The notes under the pieces are model-generated. The model saw only the letters and a program-made list of their open reading frames with translations. It was not told where the DNA came from and did no database searches. DNA of 13,964 bases from Actinomycetes bacterium (GTDB taxonomy: Bacteria; Actinomycetota; Actinomycetes; Mycobacteriales; Micromonosporaceae): assembly GCA_021793335.1 (NCBI GenBank), contig JAJYSW010000066.1, forward strand, positions 1 through 13,964, in the 5' to 3' direction. Shown here piece by piece: positions 1-7,436 of this stretch. The translations under genes were made by a program, and so were the position numbers. Positions within the stretch are counted from its first letter, which is position 1; each line of letters opens with the position of its first letter.

Positions 1-543
1 CGCGTCGAATTGTCCGAGACCAGGCACGCCGCGCCCAGGCAGCCGAGCCTGTCCATCGTCGGGCCGGGCGCCGCCGCGCGGGCCACCGGGCCCACCAGCG
101 AGGCCGCCGCCGCGACGTTCACCGAACTCGCCGAAATGGAGCGGTTCGTCGTCGTCGACGCGCCGCCGCTGTCGTGCTCGACCGACGCCCAGCTCCTGGC
201 CGCGCACGCCGACGCGGTCGTCCTCGTCGTCCAGGCGCAGCGCGACTCGATCGCGGAGACCTCGGCCGCCGCGGCCGCCATGCGCCAGATCGACACGCCG
301 CTGCTCGGCGCGGTCCTGCTGCCGAACTCGCTGGGTCCGATGAACGATGCACCGATGCCCGGCGGCCGGCCGCACGAGCTTCCCCGCTCGCGGCACGCCG
401 CCGCGGTCGACGAGACACCCACCGATTCGCTCACGGTCGTGGACGGACCGGTCGACGGGCCGCAGGATGAACGGCGTGAGCCCGCCGGCACGGCGCAAGC
501 CGAGCAGCCCGGTGAGCGGCGGACCGCGGCAGAGACGCGATGA
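1..543 (+). CDS. CpsD/Wzc-like bacterial tyrosine kinase (polysaccharide chain-length control), C-terminal part, 5' truncated
   Basis: The reading frame is open from base 1, so only the C-terminal ~180 residues are present and the first TTG at 10 is not the real start. The segment FVVVDAPPL followed by DAQLLAAHADAVVLVV matches the Walker-B region and following strand of BY-kinase/ParA-like ATPases of the CpsD/CapB/Wzc type. The later GAVLLPNSL corresponds to the usual 'G.VLN' turn. Such proteins, with an attached or separate Wzz-like membrane domain, set polymer length and export at the cytoplasmic membrane. Walker A must lie upstream of the window. The remaining ~75 residues are low-complexity (Pro, Glu, Arg, Ala) and contain no tyrosine, so the usual C-terminal autophosphorylated tyrosine cluster is absent. 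The stop overlaps the next start (ATGA), which implies translational coupling to the polymerase gene. Family call fairly sure; kinase activity unproven. Confidence 0.75.
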   Translation, partial: RVELSETRHAAPRQPSLSIVGPGAAARATGPTSEAAAATFTELAEMERFVVVDAPPLSCSTDAQLLAAHADAVVLVVQAQRDSIAETSAAAAAMRQIDTPLLGAVLLPNSLGPMNDAPMPGGRPHELPRSRHAAAVDETPTDSLTVVDGPVDGPQDERREPAGTAQAEQPGERRTAAETR

Positions 544-1919
544 CCTTCACCGGAGCGGCCAGGACCGCCCGCACCGCCCGCCTCGGCGAATCGCCGTCCT
601 CGACAGAGGGCCGTTCGCTCACCTGGCTGCTCGCCGCCTATCCACTGTGGTGGGCGCTGGGGATGGGCGTCCTCATCATCCCGCTCGTGGCCGCCGCCGG
701 CACCGTGCATCTGCTGCGCCGCAGATCCGTGGCCGTCCCGCCCGCGTTCGGCTGGTGGCTGCTGTTCCTCCTCGCCGTCGTACTCAGCGTGGCCAACCTC
801 GGCGTCGACCCGCCCGGGACCGTCCCCGGCTCGTGGGTCTCCAATCTGCCCGGAGCGCTCTTCCGGATCGGCTTCTACTGCTGCATCACGGTCATCGCCC
901 TGTGGGTCTACAACCTCCTCGTCGAAGGCCGCTACCCCCGGGAACGGCTCGTCCGACTCCTGGCGTGGCTGTTCGTCGTCACCGTCGCCGGTGGGCTGCT
1001 CGGCGTCTTCGCGGGCGGATTCGAGTACACCTCGCCGGTCGAGGCGCTACTGCCGGAATCGGTGGCCGCCGACGGTTTCGTCCAGTCGCTGGTCCATCCG
1101 TCCGCAGCCCAGACCATGGACTTCCTCGGATACGAGACGCCACGCCCGGCCGCCCCCTGGGGCTACACCAACACCTGGGGCAATAACTTCGCCATCACCG
1201 TGGTGTGGCTCGTCGTCGCCGCTTTCTGCCTGCCGATCGCGACACGCTGGCGCATCGCGGCCACCGTGCTGCTGGTGGTCTCACTCATTCCGGCCGTGCA
1301 CTCGATGAACCGAGGACTGTGGGTGGGCCTGGCCGCGATCGCGGTCTTCGCCGCCGCGCGGCTGCTCATCGCCGGTCGGCCGGCGAGCATGGGCGCGCTC
1401 GCCGGTGGCGGCGCCGCCGCCCTCCTCCTGGTGGTGCTCACGCCGCTCGGGTCGGTCGTGCAGGCGCGATTGGACCACGGCCACTCTGACGGCGGGCGCG
1501 CGTTCTCCTCGGAGACCGCCACCGAACTGGTACTGCACCACTCCCCTGTGCTGGGGTTCGGCTCGACGCGCAAGACGCTCGGCTCGGGGTCCTCGATCGC
1601 CGTCGGCCCCACGGCGCAGTGCCCGCGCTGCGGCGCCCGAACCCTGGGAGGCAACGGGCAGTTGTGGCAGGCGCTGTTCGCGCACGGCCTCGTCGGCGTC
1701 GGCGCCTATCTCGGGTTCGGTCTGGCGGTGCTGTGGCGCTTCCGATCCGACCACTCCGCGATCGGCATCGCCGCCTCGGCGGTCATCGGACTGTCGTTGC
1801 TGTCGATGTTCTACTACAACGCCCTGGTCACCCCTCTGCTGCTCACCCTTCTCAGCTACGCGCTCCTCGCCGCCAACCGGCCACCGGTGCCACTGGGAAC
1901 GACCACGGAGAACTCATGA
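540..1919 (+). CDS. O-antigen ligase/Wzy-like polysaccharide polymerase, multi-pass membrane protein
   Basis: The 459-residue protein has roughly 10-12 hydrophobic segments. They form an N-terminal group (about residues 28-165), a long extracytoplasmic loop (about 165-215), a second group (about 215-305), a large loop (about 305-370) and a last group (about 370-450). This layout, with big loops between helix groups, is typical of the Wzy/WaaL O-antigen ligase-polymerase superfamily. The helix-end motif H254-S-M-N-R258-G resembles the Arg-containing motif common in the family's C-terminal domain. It would polymerise lipid-linked repeat units, or ligate a chain, on the outer face of the membrane. 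The large loop has a CPRCG motif (C361, C364) just before a GGNGQLW segment. ATG overlaps the stop of the tyrosine-kinase gene and its own stop overlaps the next ATG, so it sits inside an operon. Sequence alone does not separate polymerase from ligase. Confidence 0.8.
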   Translation: MTFTGAARTARTARLGESPSSTEGRSLTWLLAAYPLWWALGMGVLIIPLVAAAGTVHLLRRRSVAVPPAFGWWLLFLLAVVLSVANLGVDPPGTVPGSWVSNLPGALFRIGFYCCITVIALWVYNLLVEGRYPRERLVRLLAWLFVVTVAGGLLGVFAGGFEYTSPVEALLPESVAADGFVQSLVHPSAAQTMDFLGYETPRPAAPWGYTNTWGNNFAITVVWLVVAAFCLPIATRWRIAATVLLVVSLIPAVHSMNRGLWVGLAAIAVFAAARLLIAGRPASMGALAGGGAAALLLVVLTPLGSVVQARLDHGHSDGGRAFSSETATELVLHHSPVLGFGSTRKTLGSGSSIAVGPTAQCPRCGARTLGGNGQLWQALFAHGLVGVGAYLGFGLAVLWRFRSDHSAIGIAASAVIGLSLLSMFYYNALVTPLLLTLLSYALLAANRPPVPLGTTTENS

Positions 1920-3208
1920 GCAGAGCCCTGCAGACCGCCGAGGACCTGCGTCGGCGCGCCACCTACCTCACCGAGGTGGTCGGTCAGCTGTATCCCGGAC
2001 CGGACCGGTTCGCGCTTCCTCGGGGCCCCGGCTCGGGCCGCTCGGCGGCGCGGGCCGCGGCACGGGCGAACAATGTCGACACCCGCCCGTACATCATCGT
2101 GCCGAACCGGCGGCGACCGCGAGTGCTGATCCCGGCTTCGAATAGGAAGGTCGCCGCCGGGGCGCTCGCCAGGTATTCCCGGCCCGCCGCGCGCGCCGCC
2201 CGCACCAAGCGTGACGCGGCGGTGTGGGCGCTGCGTCTGGGTCTGGATCGGCTGCTGCTGCCGCACCGCCTGCGGGTCTCGGCCTCCGAGGGCATCGACG
2301 ATCACCTCAGCACGGTGCTCGGCCACGAGGTCCATTTGAGCATCCACATCGGCCCGGCAAGGGCGAACCGCAAACCGGTGCTTCAAATTCTCGACGGACG
2401 GGCGCAGACCGTCGCGTTCGCCAAACTCGGCGTCAACGAGCTGACGCGCGAGCTCGTGGAGGCCGAGGCCGCGGCGACGCGGCGTCTCGGTGAATTCGGC
2501 GGTCTGCGCAGGCTCCGCGTGCCCACACTGCTGCATGCGGGGTCCTGGCGCGGTCACAGCCTCATGGTCACCTCGGCGCTCCCCGCCTGGACCGACCCGG
2601 TCGAGCACGGCGATGCCCGTCGTCTCGCGGCGATGCGGGAGCTGGCGGAGGTCGACGGTACGACGCGGTCGCCGCTGGGCGAATCGGACTATGCCGCGAG
2701 GCTGCGGGCGCGCCTGAAGGCGCTGTCGGAACGCGGCCGGTCGGGCGCGGGCGACACCGATGCCGACACGCTGGTGGCGGCTGGGACGACCCTGCTGGAC
2801 CGGTTCGCCCGCATCGAATTGACGTTCGGGGCCTGGCACGGTGACTGGTCGCCGTGGAATACCTGCGAGAGCGCCGACGTGATCTACCTGTGGGACCTGG
2901 AGCGGTTCGAGACCGGCGTCCCGTACGGGTTCGACGCGGTCCACTACCGGCTCCAAGACGACATCGTGACCCACCAGGTGGACCCGACCACGGCGGTGCT
3001 GCTGCTGGCGGCCAACGCATCGGCGGTATTGGCGCCGATGGGGGTCGCGCCCACGGAGGCGGAGCCGACGACGCTGCTGTACCTGGTGGATCTGGCCGCG
3101 CGCTACATGGGAGACCGGGCCGAGCACGCGGGGGCGGCACTGGGGGCGCTCGGCAGCTGGCTGCTGCCGACACTGTTGCGGCACATCGCGCGTCAGCGCG
3201 ATGCATGA
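1916..3208 (+). CDS. Aminoglycoside phosphotransferase (APH)-fold kinase-like protein in polysaccharide operon
   Basis: The protein is 430 residues from the ATG at 1916, which overlaps the polymerase stop (ATGA). The open frame extends further upstream, but the coupled ATG is the natural start. The C-terminal lobe carries the APH/choline-kinase catalytic signature H308-G-D310-W-S-P-W-N315, followed by D327-L-E329. These correspond to the catalytic Asp and Asn and the metal-binding Asp of this kinase fold. No transmembrane segment is evident, so it is probably cytoplasmic. The N-terminal ~110 residues are Arg/Ala-rich and not recognised. Family members phosphorylate small hydroxylated molecules such as sugars, choline or antibiotics. 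From its position between polymerase and sulfotransferase I infer a role in modifying or activating a building block of the polymer, but the substrate is unknown. Its last codons and stop lie inside the first unit of a 29-bp repeat. Confidence 0.7.
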   Translation: MSRALQTAEDLRRRATYLTEVVGQLYPGPDRFALPRGPGSGRSAARAAARANNVDTRPYIIVPNRRRPRVLIPASNRKVAAGALARYSRPAARAARTKRDAAVWALRLGLDRLLLPHRLRVSASEGIDDHLSTVLGHEVHLSIHIGPARANRKPVLQILDGRAQTVAFAKLGVNELTRELVEAEAAATRRLGEFGGLRRLRVPTLLHAGSWRGHSLMVTSALPAWTDPVEHGDARRLAAMRELAEVDGTTRSPLGESDYAARLRARLKALSERGRSGAGDTDADTLVAAGTTLLDRFARIELTFGAWHGDWSPWNTCESADVIYLWDLERFETGVPYGFDAVHYRLQDDIVTHQVDPTTAVLLLAANASAVLAPMGVAPTEAEPTTLLYLVDLAARYMGDRAEHAGAALGALGSWLLPTLLRHIARQRDA

Positions 3209-3273
3209 AGCACGGCGCGCGTCAGCGCGATGCACGAAACACCACGCGCCCCGGCGCGATGCACAAAGCACCG
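3187..3273. repeat. Three tandem 29-bp repeats with conserved stem-loops
   Basis: Three consecutive units start at 3187, 3216 and 3245, an exact 29-bp period. Units 1 and 2 agree at 25 of 29 positions, and units 2 and 3 at 23 of 29. Each unit begins with CGCGC, four loop bases and GCGCG, giving a 5-bp stem, followed by an ATGCA core and a GAA/AAA-R-CAC end. The loop differs (GTCA, GTCA, CCCG) while the stem arms are invariant. A further CGCGC-CGAG-GCGCG hairpin at 3355-3368, also preceded by a CACGAAGC-like string, looks like a decayed unit. The block starts inside the C-terminus of the kinase gene and fills the gap before the sulfotransferase. The period is not a multiple of three, so it is unlikely to be coding. 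It could weaken read-through or act as an intergenic repeat element. Confidence 0.75.
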
Positions 3274-3390
3274 GGGCGCGGCACGGAACGCGCCATGCGC
3301 CGACGCAGGGTGCGAAGCGTCCCGTCCGGGAACCGAACACACGAAGCGGGGCCGCGCGCCGAGGCGCGGGGCACGGCGGCCACCGCCGCA

Positions 3391-3396
3391 TAGCTT
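3391..3396 (+). promoter_or_regulatory. Candidate -10 element (TAGCTT) before the first sulfotransferase
   Basis: TAGCTT fits the actinobacterial TAnnnT -10 pattern and lies seven bases before an in-frame GTG at 3404. No good -35 hexamer is seen 16-18 bases upstream. If real, the sulfotransferase-flippase-methyltransferase genes would have their own start after the repeat block, possibly with a leaderless GTG. This rests on a short motif only. Confidence 0.25.
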
Positions 3397-3424
3397 GACC
3401 ACTGTGGAACATCAGGAGCACCGT

Positions 3425-4309
3425 TTGAGCGAGCGAACACTGCGGGAGCGCGTACCGACCTCCGTCAGGGCCGTCGTCGGCCATTCGACGCGGACGTTCG
3501 GACGTCTGACCTCCTCGTCTCGTGTCCTGCCGGGCCTGTTGATCTGCGGCGGGCAGCGCTGCGGCACCACATCGCTGTACCGGGCGCTCGCCCAGCATCC
3601 GGCGGTCCTCAAACCCATCTGCCACAAGGGCGTCCATTACTTCGACACTGCATACGAGCGCGGCCTGGCCTGGTATCGGGCGCACTTTCCTACCCGGGCC
3701 GCCGTTCGTCGCATCGCCGATCAGACCGGTCTGGCTCCCGTCGCCTTCGAGTCCAGCCCGTATTACCTCTACCATCCTCTGGCCGCGCGGCGTTTTACGC
3801 GGGACCTGCCGGGCGTCAAGGTCATCGTGCTGGTCCGCGACCCGGTCGAGCGGGCCTGGTCGCACCATGCCCATGAGGTGGCCCGTGGTTTCGAGGACAT
3901 CACGGACTTCGCGGCGGCCGTCGACGCCGAGGAGGAACGGCTCCGCGGCGAGGAGGAGCGGCTCTTCTCCGAACCCGGGCACTACAGCTTCGGCCACCAG
4001 CACCACGCCTATACCGCGCGCGGGCGCTATACCGATTATCTGGAGTCGCTCGCCGCGGCGGTGGGCCGTGATCGGCTCCTGGTGCTCGACTCCGGCGAGT
4101 TCTTCGCCGAGCCCGAGGAGATCTTCGAGCGGGCGCTGCGGTTCCTCGGGTTGCCGTGGACCGGCGAGTTCACCTTCGCACGGCACAATGCTCGTGGACG
4201 TCCTTCGCCCATGTCGCCCGCCTTGCGCGCGCACCTGACCGAACACTATGAGCCGTACGATGCTCGGCTCGCCGACTGGCTGGGCGGGACGCCGAGTTGG
4301 AGACGCTGA
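3425..4309 (+). CDS. PAPS-dependent sulfotransferase (carbohydrate/heparan N-sulfotransferase-like)
   Basis: From TTG 3425 the protein is 294 residues. This start has AGGAG six bases upstream; GTG 3404 is an alternative seven residues longer, without a ribosome site. The N-terminal G-G-Q-R-C-G-T-T-S (residues 42-50) is the 5'-phosphosulfate loop. V-R138-D-P-V-E-R-A-W-S147 is the 3'-phosphate-binding motif of PAPS sulfotransferases. The long 'ESSPYYLYHP' and 'YTDYLESL' segments are typical of carbohydrate sulfotransferases related to the heparan N-sulfotransferase domain. It would transfer sulfate from PAPS to a sugar hydroxyl or amine of the polymer or its lipid-linked precursor, in the cytoplasm. 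No transmembrane helix or signal peptide is seen. Its 3' end overlaps the flippase start by 13 bp. Family call firm; acceptor unknown. Confidence 0.85.
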   Translation: MSERTLRERVPTSVRAVVGHSTRTFGRLTSSSRVLPGLLICGGQRCGTTSLYRALAQHPAVLKPICHKGVHYFDTAYERGLAWYRAHFPTRAAVRRIADQTGLAPVAFESSPYYLYHPLAARRFTRDLPGVKVIVLVRDPVERAWSHHAHEVARGFEDITDFAAAVDAEEERLRGEEERLFSEPGHYSFGHQHHAYTARGRYTDYLESLAAAVGRDRLLVLDSGEFFAEPEEIFERALRFLGLPWTGEFTFARHNARGRPSPMSPALRAHLTEHYEPYDARLADWLGGTPSWRR

Positions 4310-5751
4310 CTGCGACACGGCCCGGTCTCGATCGGGCCGAGCTGCGTGGCACCGCGCGCGGCGGCCTGATCAATCTCGTCGGCGCGGTGGCCGCCGGGAG
4401 CGGCGGCCTGGCGGTCACCTGGCTGGTGGCCTTGGCGCTCTCGCCGGAGGATGCGGGCGCGTTCTTCGCGGTGACATCGGTGTTCCTCCTCGTCGGGGCG
4501 TTGGCTCGCCTGGGAACGCCGACGGGGCTCGTGTACTGGGTCGCGCGGCTGCGCCAGGCGGGCCGGGAGTCGGCGATCGGTTCGGTGCTGCGGATCGGGC
4601 TGTGGCCGACCGTGATCGCCGCGAGCGCGGCCGCGCTCGCACTGTTCGCGGCGGCGCCGATGTTCACCCGCCCCGATCTGGTGCGCCTGGCGGCGGTCTT
4701 CCTGCCGGCGTCGGTGGTGATGGAGTCGCTGTTGGCGGCCACGCGCGGCTACCGGCTCATGGGCCCGACGGTCCTGGTGGACAAGCTCGGCCGGACGCTG
4801 GCGCAGTTGGCGGCGCTCGGTGTGATCGCGGCTACCGGGGCCGCTTCGGCGTTCACGGTCACCGCCGCCTGGGCGTTGCCGTACCTGCCCGCGGTGGTCG
4901 CGGCCTGGTGGTGTCTGCGGCGCAGTCACGAGGGCGCGGAAGACCCCGGTTTCCCCGATAGGGTCGAGGCTCGCGCGTTCTGGTGGTTCACCGCGCCGCG
5001 GGCGGTCGCGGGGGTCGCGCAGATCGGCCTGCAACGGCTCGACATCGTCCTCGTGGCATCTCTGGCCGGTCTCGGGCCGGCCGCGGTGTACACGGTGGCC
5101 ACGCGGTTCGTCATCGTGGGGCAGTTGGTCTCAGGGGCGGTCGGGCAGGCGGTGCAACCGCGCGCGGCGGCGGCCATGGCAGCCGGGGCGGCGCTGTCGG
5201 CGAAGCGGCTCTATCAGGAGTCGACGGCTTGGATCGTGGCGCTCACCTGGCCGGTCTATCTGGCGGTCGCGTTGCTGGCGGACCAGTACCTGCGGTTGTT
5301 CGGTGGTGAATACGCCACCGAGACGGCTCGCGCGGTGGTGTGGCTCCTGGTGCCCGCGATGATGGTGAGCGCCGCGTGCGGGGTGGTCGATTCGATGCTG
5401 TCGATGGCCGGGAAGACCTCGTGGCAGTTGATCGATGTGACGATCGCGCTCGTGGTCAACGTGTCGTTGAACCTGCTGCTGATTCCTTCGTTCGGCGTGG
5501 TCGGCGCGGCGATCGCGTGGTCGGCTGCCGTTGTGGTGAATAATCTGATTCCGCTCGCGCAGTTGTGGCGGACCTTCGGGCTGCACCCGTTCGGGGCGTT
5601 GACCGGGAGGGCGCTGCCGGCAGCCGGGCTCGGTTTCGGCGCTCTGCCGGCGGTGGCGGGTCTGCTCGGTTCGCCGTGGACGCCGGTTGCGCTGGTGATG
5701 GCGGGACTGGCGTGGACGACGGTGCTGCTGCGTTACCGCCGCATGATCTAG
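4297..5751 (+). CDS. Wzx-like polysaccharide flippase (MOP superfamily membrane transporter)
   Basis: The 484-residue protein is hydrophobic throughout, with about 12-14 predicted helices and only short loops, as in Wzx/RfbX-type oligosaccharide flippases and MATE relatives. The N-terminal GGLINLVGAVAAGSGGLAVTW segment and the mid-protein GGEYATETARAVVWLLVPAMM segment are characteristic of this family. It would move undecaprenyl-linked repeat units across the membrane for the Wzy-like polymerase encoded upstream. A stop lies in frame at 4249, and TTG 4297 is the first usual start codon after it; I see no strong ribosome site. That start lies inside the last codons of the sulfotransferase, so translation is probably coupled. 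The stop is followed by a short gap and a clear ribosome site for the methyltransferase. Substrate specificity cannot be read from sequence. Confidence 0.85.
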   Translation: METLTATRPGLDRAELRGTARGGLINLVGAVAAGSGGLAVTWLVALALSPEDAGAFFAVTSVFLLVGALARLGTPTGLVYWVARLRQAGRESAIGSVLRIGLWPTVIAASAAALALFAAAPMFTRPDLVRLAAVFLPASVVMESLLAATRGYRLMGPTVLVDKLGRTLAQLAALGVIAATGAASAFTVTAAWALPYLPAVVAAWWCLRRSHEGAEDPGFPDRVEARAFWWFTAPRAVAGVAQIGLQRLDIVLVASLAGLGPAAVYTVATRFVIVGQLVSGAVGQAVQPRAAAAMAAGAALSAKRLYQESTAWIVALTWPVYLAVALLADQYLRLFGGEYATETARAVVWLLVPAMMVSAACGVVDSMLSMAGKTSWQLIDVTIALVVNVSLNLLLIPSFGVVGAAIAWSAAVVVNNLIPLAQLWRTFGLHPFGALTGRALPAAGLGFGALPAVAGLLGSPWTPVALVMAGLAWTTVLLRYRRMI

Positions 5752-5771
5752 CCAAAACGTGGAGGATATTC

Positions 5772-6503
5772 GTGTCCGTCGATTACACCCAGGTGTTCCA
5801 GGACCCGTCCGCAGTCGAGAAGTACGCCGAGCGCACGTACGCGCGCGGCACGTTCTCCTCGATCGTGAGCGCACGCCAGACCGGTTGGCTGCGCGGATTC
5901 GTGCCGACCGCGTTCGAGGTGCCGCCGGTGCATCACGATTTCGCGTGCGGCACCGGCAGGGTGGCGCGAATGCTGGCGGGCCTGGTGGAGACCTCGCACG
6001 GCTATGACACCTCGGAGGCGATGCTGGCCAAGAGCCGCGAGCTGGGGACGCCGGGGCACGCGCACCTGGTCCAGCCGGGCGGGGCGGCCCCCGAGATCGT
6101 GCCGGGGCGACCGGCGCTGGTGACCGCCTTCCGCTTCGTGCTCAATGTCGACGATATCCTGCGGGATCAGTTGATGGAGTTCGCCTCTGCGGCGCTGCCG
6201 GACCCGGAGGCCGGACTGCTGATGGTCGAGAACCACGGCAACACCGCGTCGCTGCGGCATCTTCGCCGGACGTTCGGGCGCATGGACGCCTCGATGTGGT
6301 TCCGGGAGCTCTCGCACGGGCAGATGCGGGAGCTGCTCGACCGGCACGGCTACGAGCTGGTCGGGATGCAGGGCTTCACACTGTTCACGCAGGGCTGCTA
6401 CCGCAGGCCGTGGGCATGGGCCTCGAAGGGCGTCGACGCGCTGCTGGCCTCGCCGCTGTCGAAGCGGTGCACCGACGTCGTCTACATCGCCCGCCGCCGG
6501 TAA
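5772..6503 (+). CDS. Class I SAM-dependent methyltransferase
   Basis: GTG 5772 is chosen as start because GGAGG lies six bases upstream (5761-5765), although the frame is open further into the flippase gene. The 243-residue protein has motif I HHDFACGTGR (D56 to R63), the glycine-rich SAM-binding loop, and G77-Y-D79 at the acidic residue expected to bind the SAM ribose. ALVTAFRFVLNV occupies the position of motif II/IV. The C-terminal half has the common 'GQMRELLDRHGYELVGM' form. No membrane segment is seen. It follows the flippase by 20 bp in the polysaccharide operon, so O-methylation of a sugar residue or of a lipid-linked intermediate is the simplest inference. Its 3' end overlaps the convergent glycosyltransferase gene by 22 bp. 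Confidence 0.8.
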   Translation: MSVDYTQVFQDPSAVEKYAERTYARGTFSSIVSARQTGWLRGFVPTAFEVPPVHHDFACGTGRVARMLAGLVETSHGYDTSEAMLAKSRELGTPGHAHLVQPGGAAPEIVPGRPALVTAFRFVLNVDDILRDQLMEFASAALPDPEAGLLMVENHGNTASLRHLRRTFGRMDASMWFRELSHGQMRELLDRHGYELVGMQGFTLFTQGCYRRPWAWASKGVDALLASPLSKRCTDVVYIARRR

Positions 6504-7312
6504 AACGCGCCGATGGCGGCGGACCCCAGGAGCCGCAGTGCCTCCGGCACACCGTCCACCAGGTAGCGCCGGGCGAGCCGCCGCGGCTCCGCCGCCAGCC
6601 GGAACAGCCATTCGGTGCCGCTGCGCTGCATCCACCTCGGTGCTCGGCGGCGATACCCGGCGACGAAGTCGATGCCCGCGCCGCAGCCGAGGAACCAGGT
6701 GCGAGGGGACACCGCGCGCAGGCGTGCCATCACGTGCTCCTGTTTGGGGAAACCCAGGCCGACATAGACCAGGTCAGGGCCGGCCGCGTCGAAGCGGTCG
6801 ACCAGTGCTCGCCAGTGGGCCTCGTCGTGCTCGAAACCCATCGGCGGGCACCAGGCCCCGACGACCTTCAGACCCGGGTAGCGCCCTTCCAGGACCGCCG
6901 CGGCCTGCTCGGTCGGTCGCGCCGCCCCGTCGGGGGTCCCGCCCAGCAGCGCGATCTTCAGGCCGCGCTGCGCGGCCGCCTCCGACAGGCTCCACACCAG
7001 ATCGGAACCGGTCACCCGCTGCGGCAGCGGCGTGCCGGCGAGTCGCGAGGCCCACACCAGTGGCGCACCATCGGCCACGACGAGATCCGAACCCTCGATG
7101 ACCTCGCGCAGCTCGCGGCTGCGCCGCGCAGCGGCCATGATGTCGATATTGGGTGTCACGATCAGACCACCGCACCCCGACTCGATCGCCTCCAGCACCC
7201 GAGCGACGGCCTGATGCTCGTTCACGGGGTCGATGCCGATGCCGCCCAGTCGAATTCTCGGCACAGTCGTCGCGACGTGCCCCTCGTGCCCAGTCGGGCC
7301 GAACCGCTCCAT
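6482..7312 (-). CDS. WecG/TagA/CpsF-family glycosyltransferase (GT26)
   Basis: The 276-residue protein matches the family along its whole length. VTPNID at residues 52-57 precedes V-V-A-D81-G-A-P-L-V-W-A-S-R, which holds the Asp expected to act as catalytic base. Later come GLGFPKQE (185-192) and the C-terminal block APRWMQRSGTEWLFRL with EPRRLARRYL (224-251). Family members add a ManNAc-type or similar sugar to a lipid-linked acceptor at the cytoplasmic face of the membrane, for example in teichoic acid, enterobacterial common antigen or capsule synthesis. The C-terminal Arg-rich segment is the part thought to contact the membrane. It is on the opposite strand to its neighbours, converging on the methyltransferase and divergent from the second sulfotransferase. 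The ATG at 7312 has no clear ribosome site upstream. Exact donor sugar unknown. Confidence 0.88.
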   Translation of the reverse strand: MERFGPTGHEGHVATTVPRIRLGGIGIDPVNEHQAVARVLEAIESGCGGLIVTPNIDIMAAARRSRELREVIEGSDLVVADGAPLVWASRLAGTPLPQRVTGSDLVWSLSEAAAQRGLKIALLGGTPDGAARPTEQAAAVLEGRYPGLKVVGAWCPPMGFEHDEAHWRALVDRFDAAGPDLVYVGLGFPKQEHVMARLRAVSPRTWFLGCGAGIDFVAGYRRRAPRWMQRSGTEWLFRLAAEPRRLARRYLVDGVPEALRLLGSAAIGAFYRRRAM

Positions 7313-7386
7313 GCACTCAGACCGTAGAGGCGGTCATCGCCATTTCCGGGATTTTTCACCGCAGGGCGTGTCCTCTACCCCACCCA

Positions 7387-7404
7387 GTGTCGTTATACGG
7401 ACAC
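7387..7404. promoter_or_regulatory. Imperfect 18-bp palindrome between divergent genes
   Basis: GTGTC (7387-7391) and GACAC (7400-7404) form inverted arms around a TATA-containing centre; 14 of 18 positions are symmetric. It lies in the 124-bp gap between the GT26 gene and the second sulfotransferase, 32 bp before the latter's GTG. It could be an operator, or TATACG (7394-7399) could be a -10 element, but no convincing -35 is seen. Only symmetry and location support this. Confidence 0.3.
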
Positions 7405-7436
7405 AGGGTGCATCCGGTCGAGAGGGAGAGGTAACA

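Noticed and set aside
3187..3273. CRISPR-like short repeats
   Set aside because: The units abut directly with a 29-bp period and no spacers, they vary between copies, and no cas gene is present.
1856..4318. 820-residue open frame on the - strand
   Set aside because: It runs antisense across the kinase, repeats and sulfotransferase, all of which have clear motifs. Its protein is Arg/Gly/His-rich with no domain. It is a side effect of GC-rich codon use.
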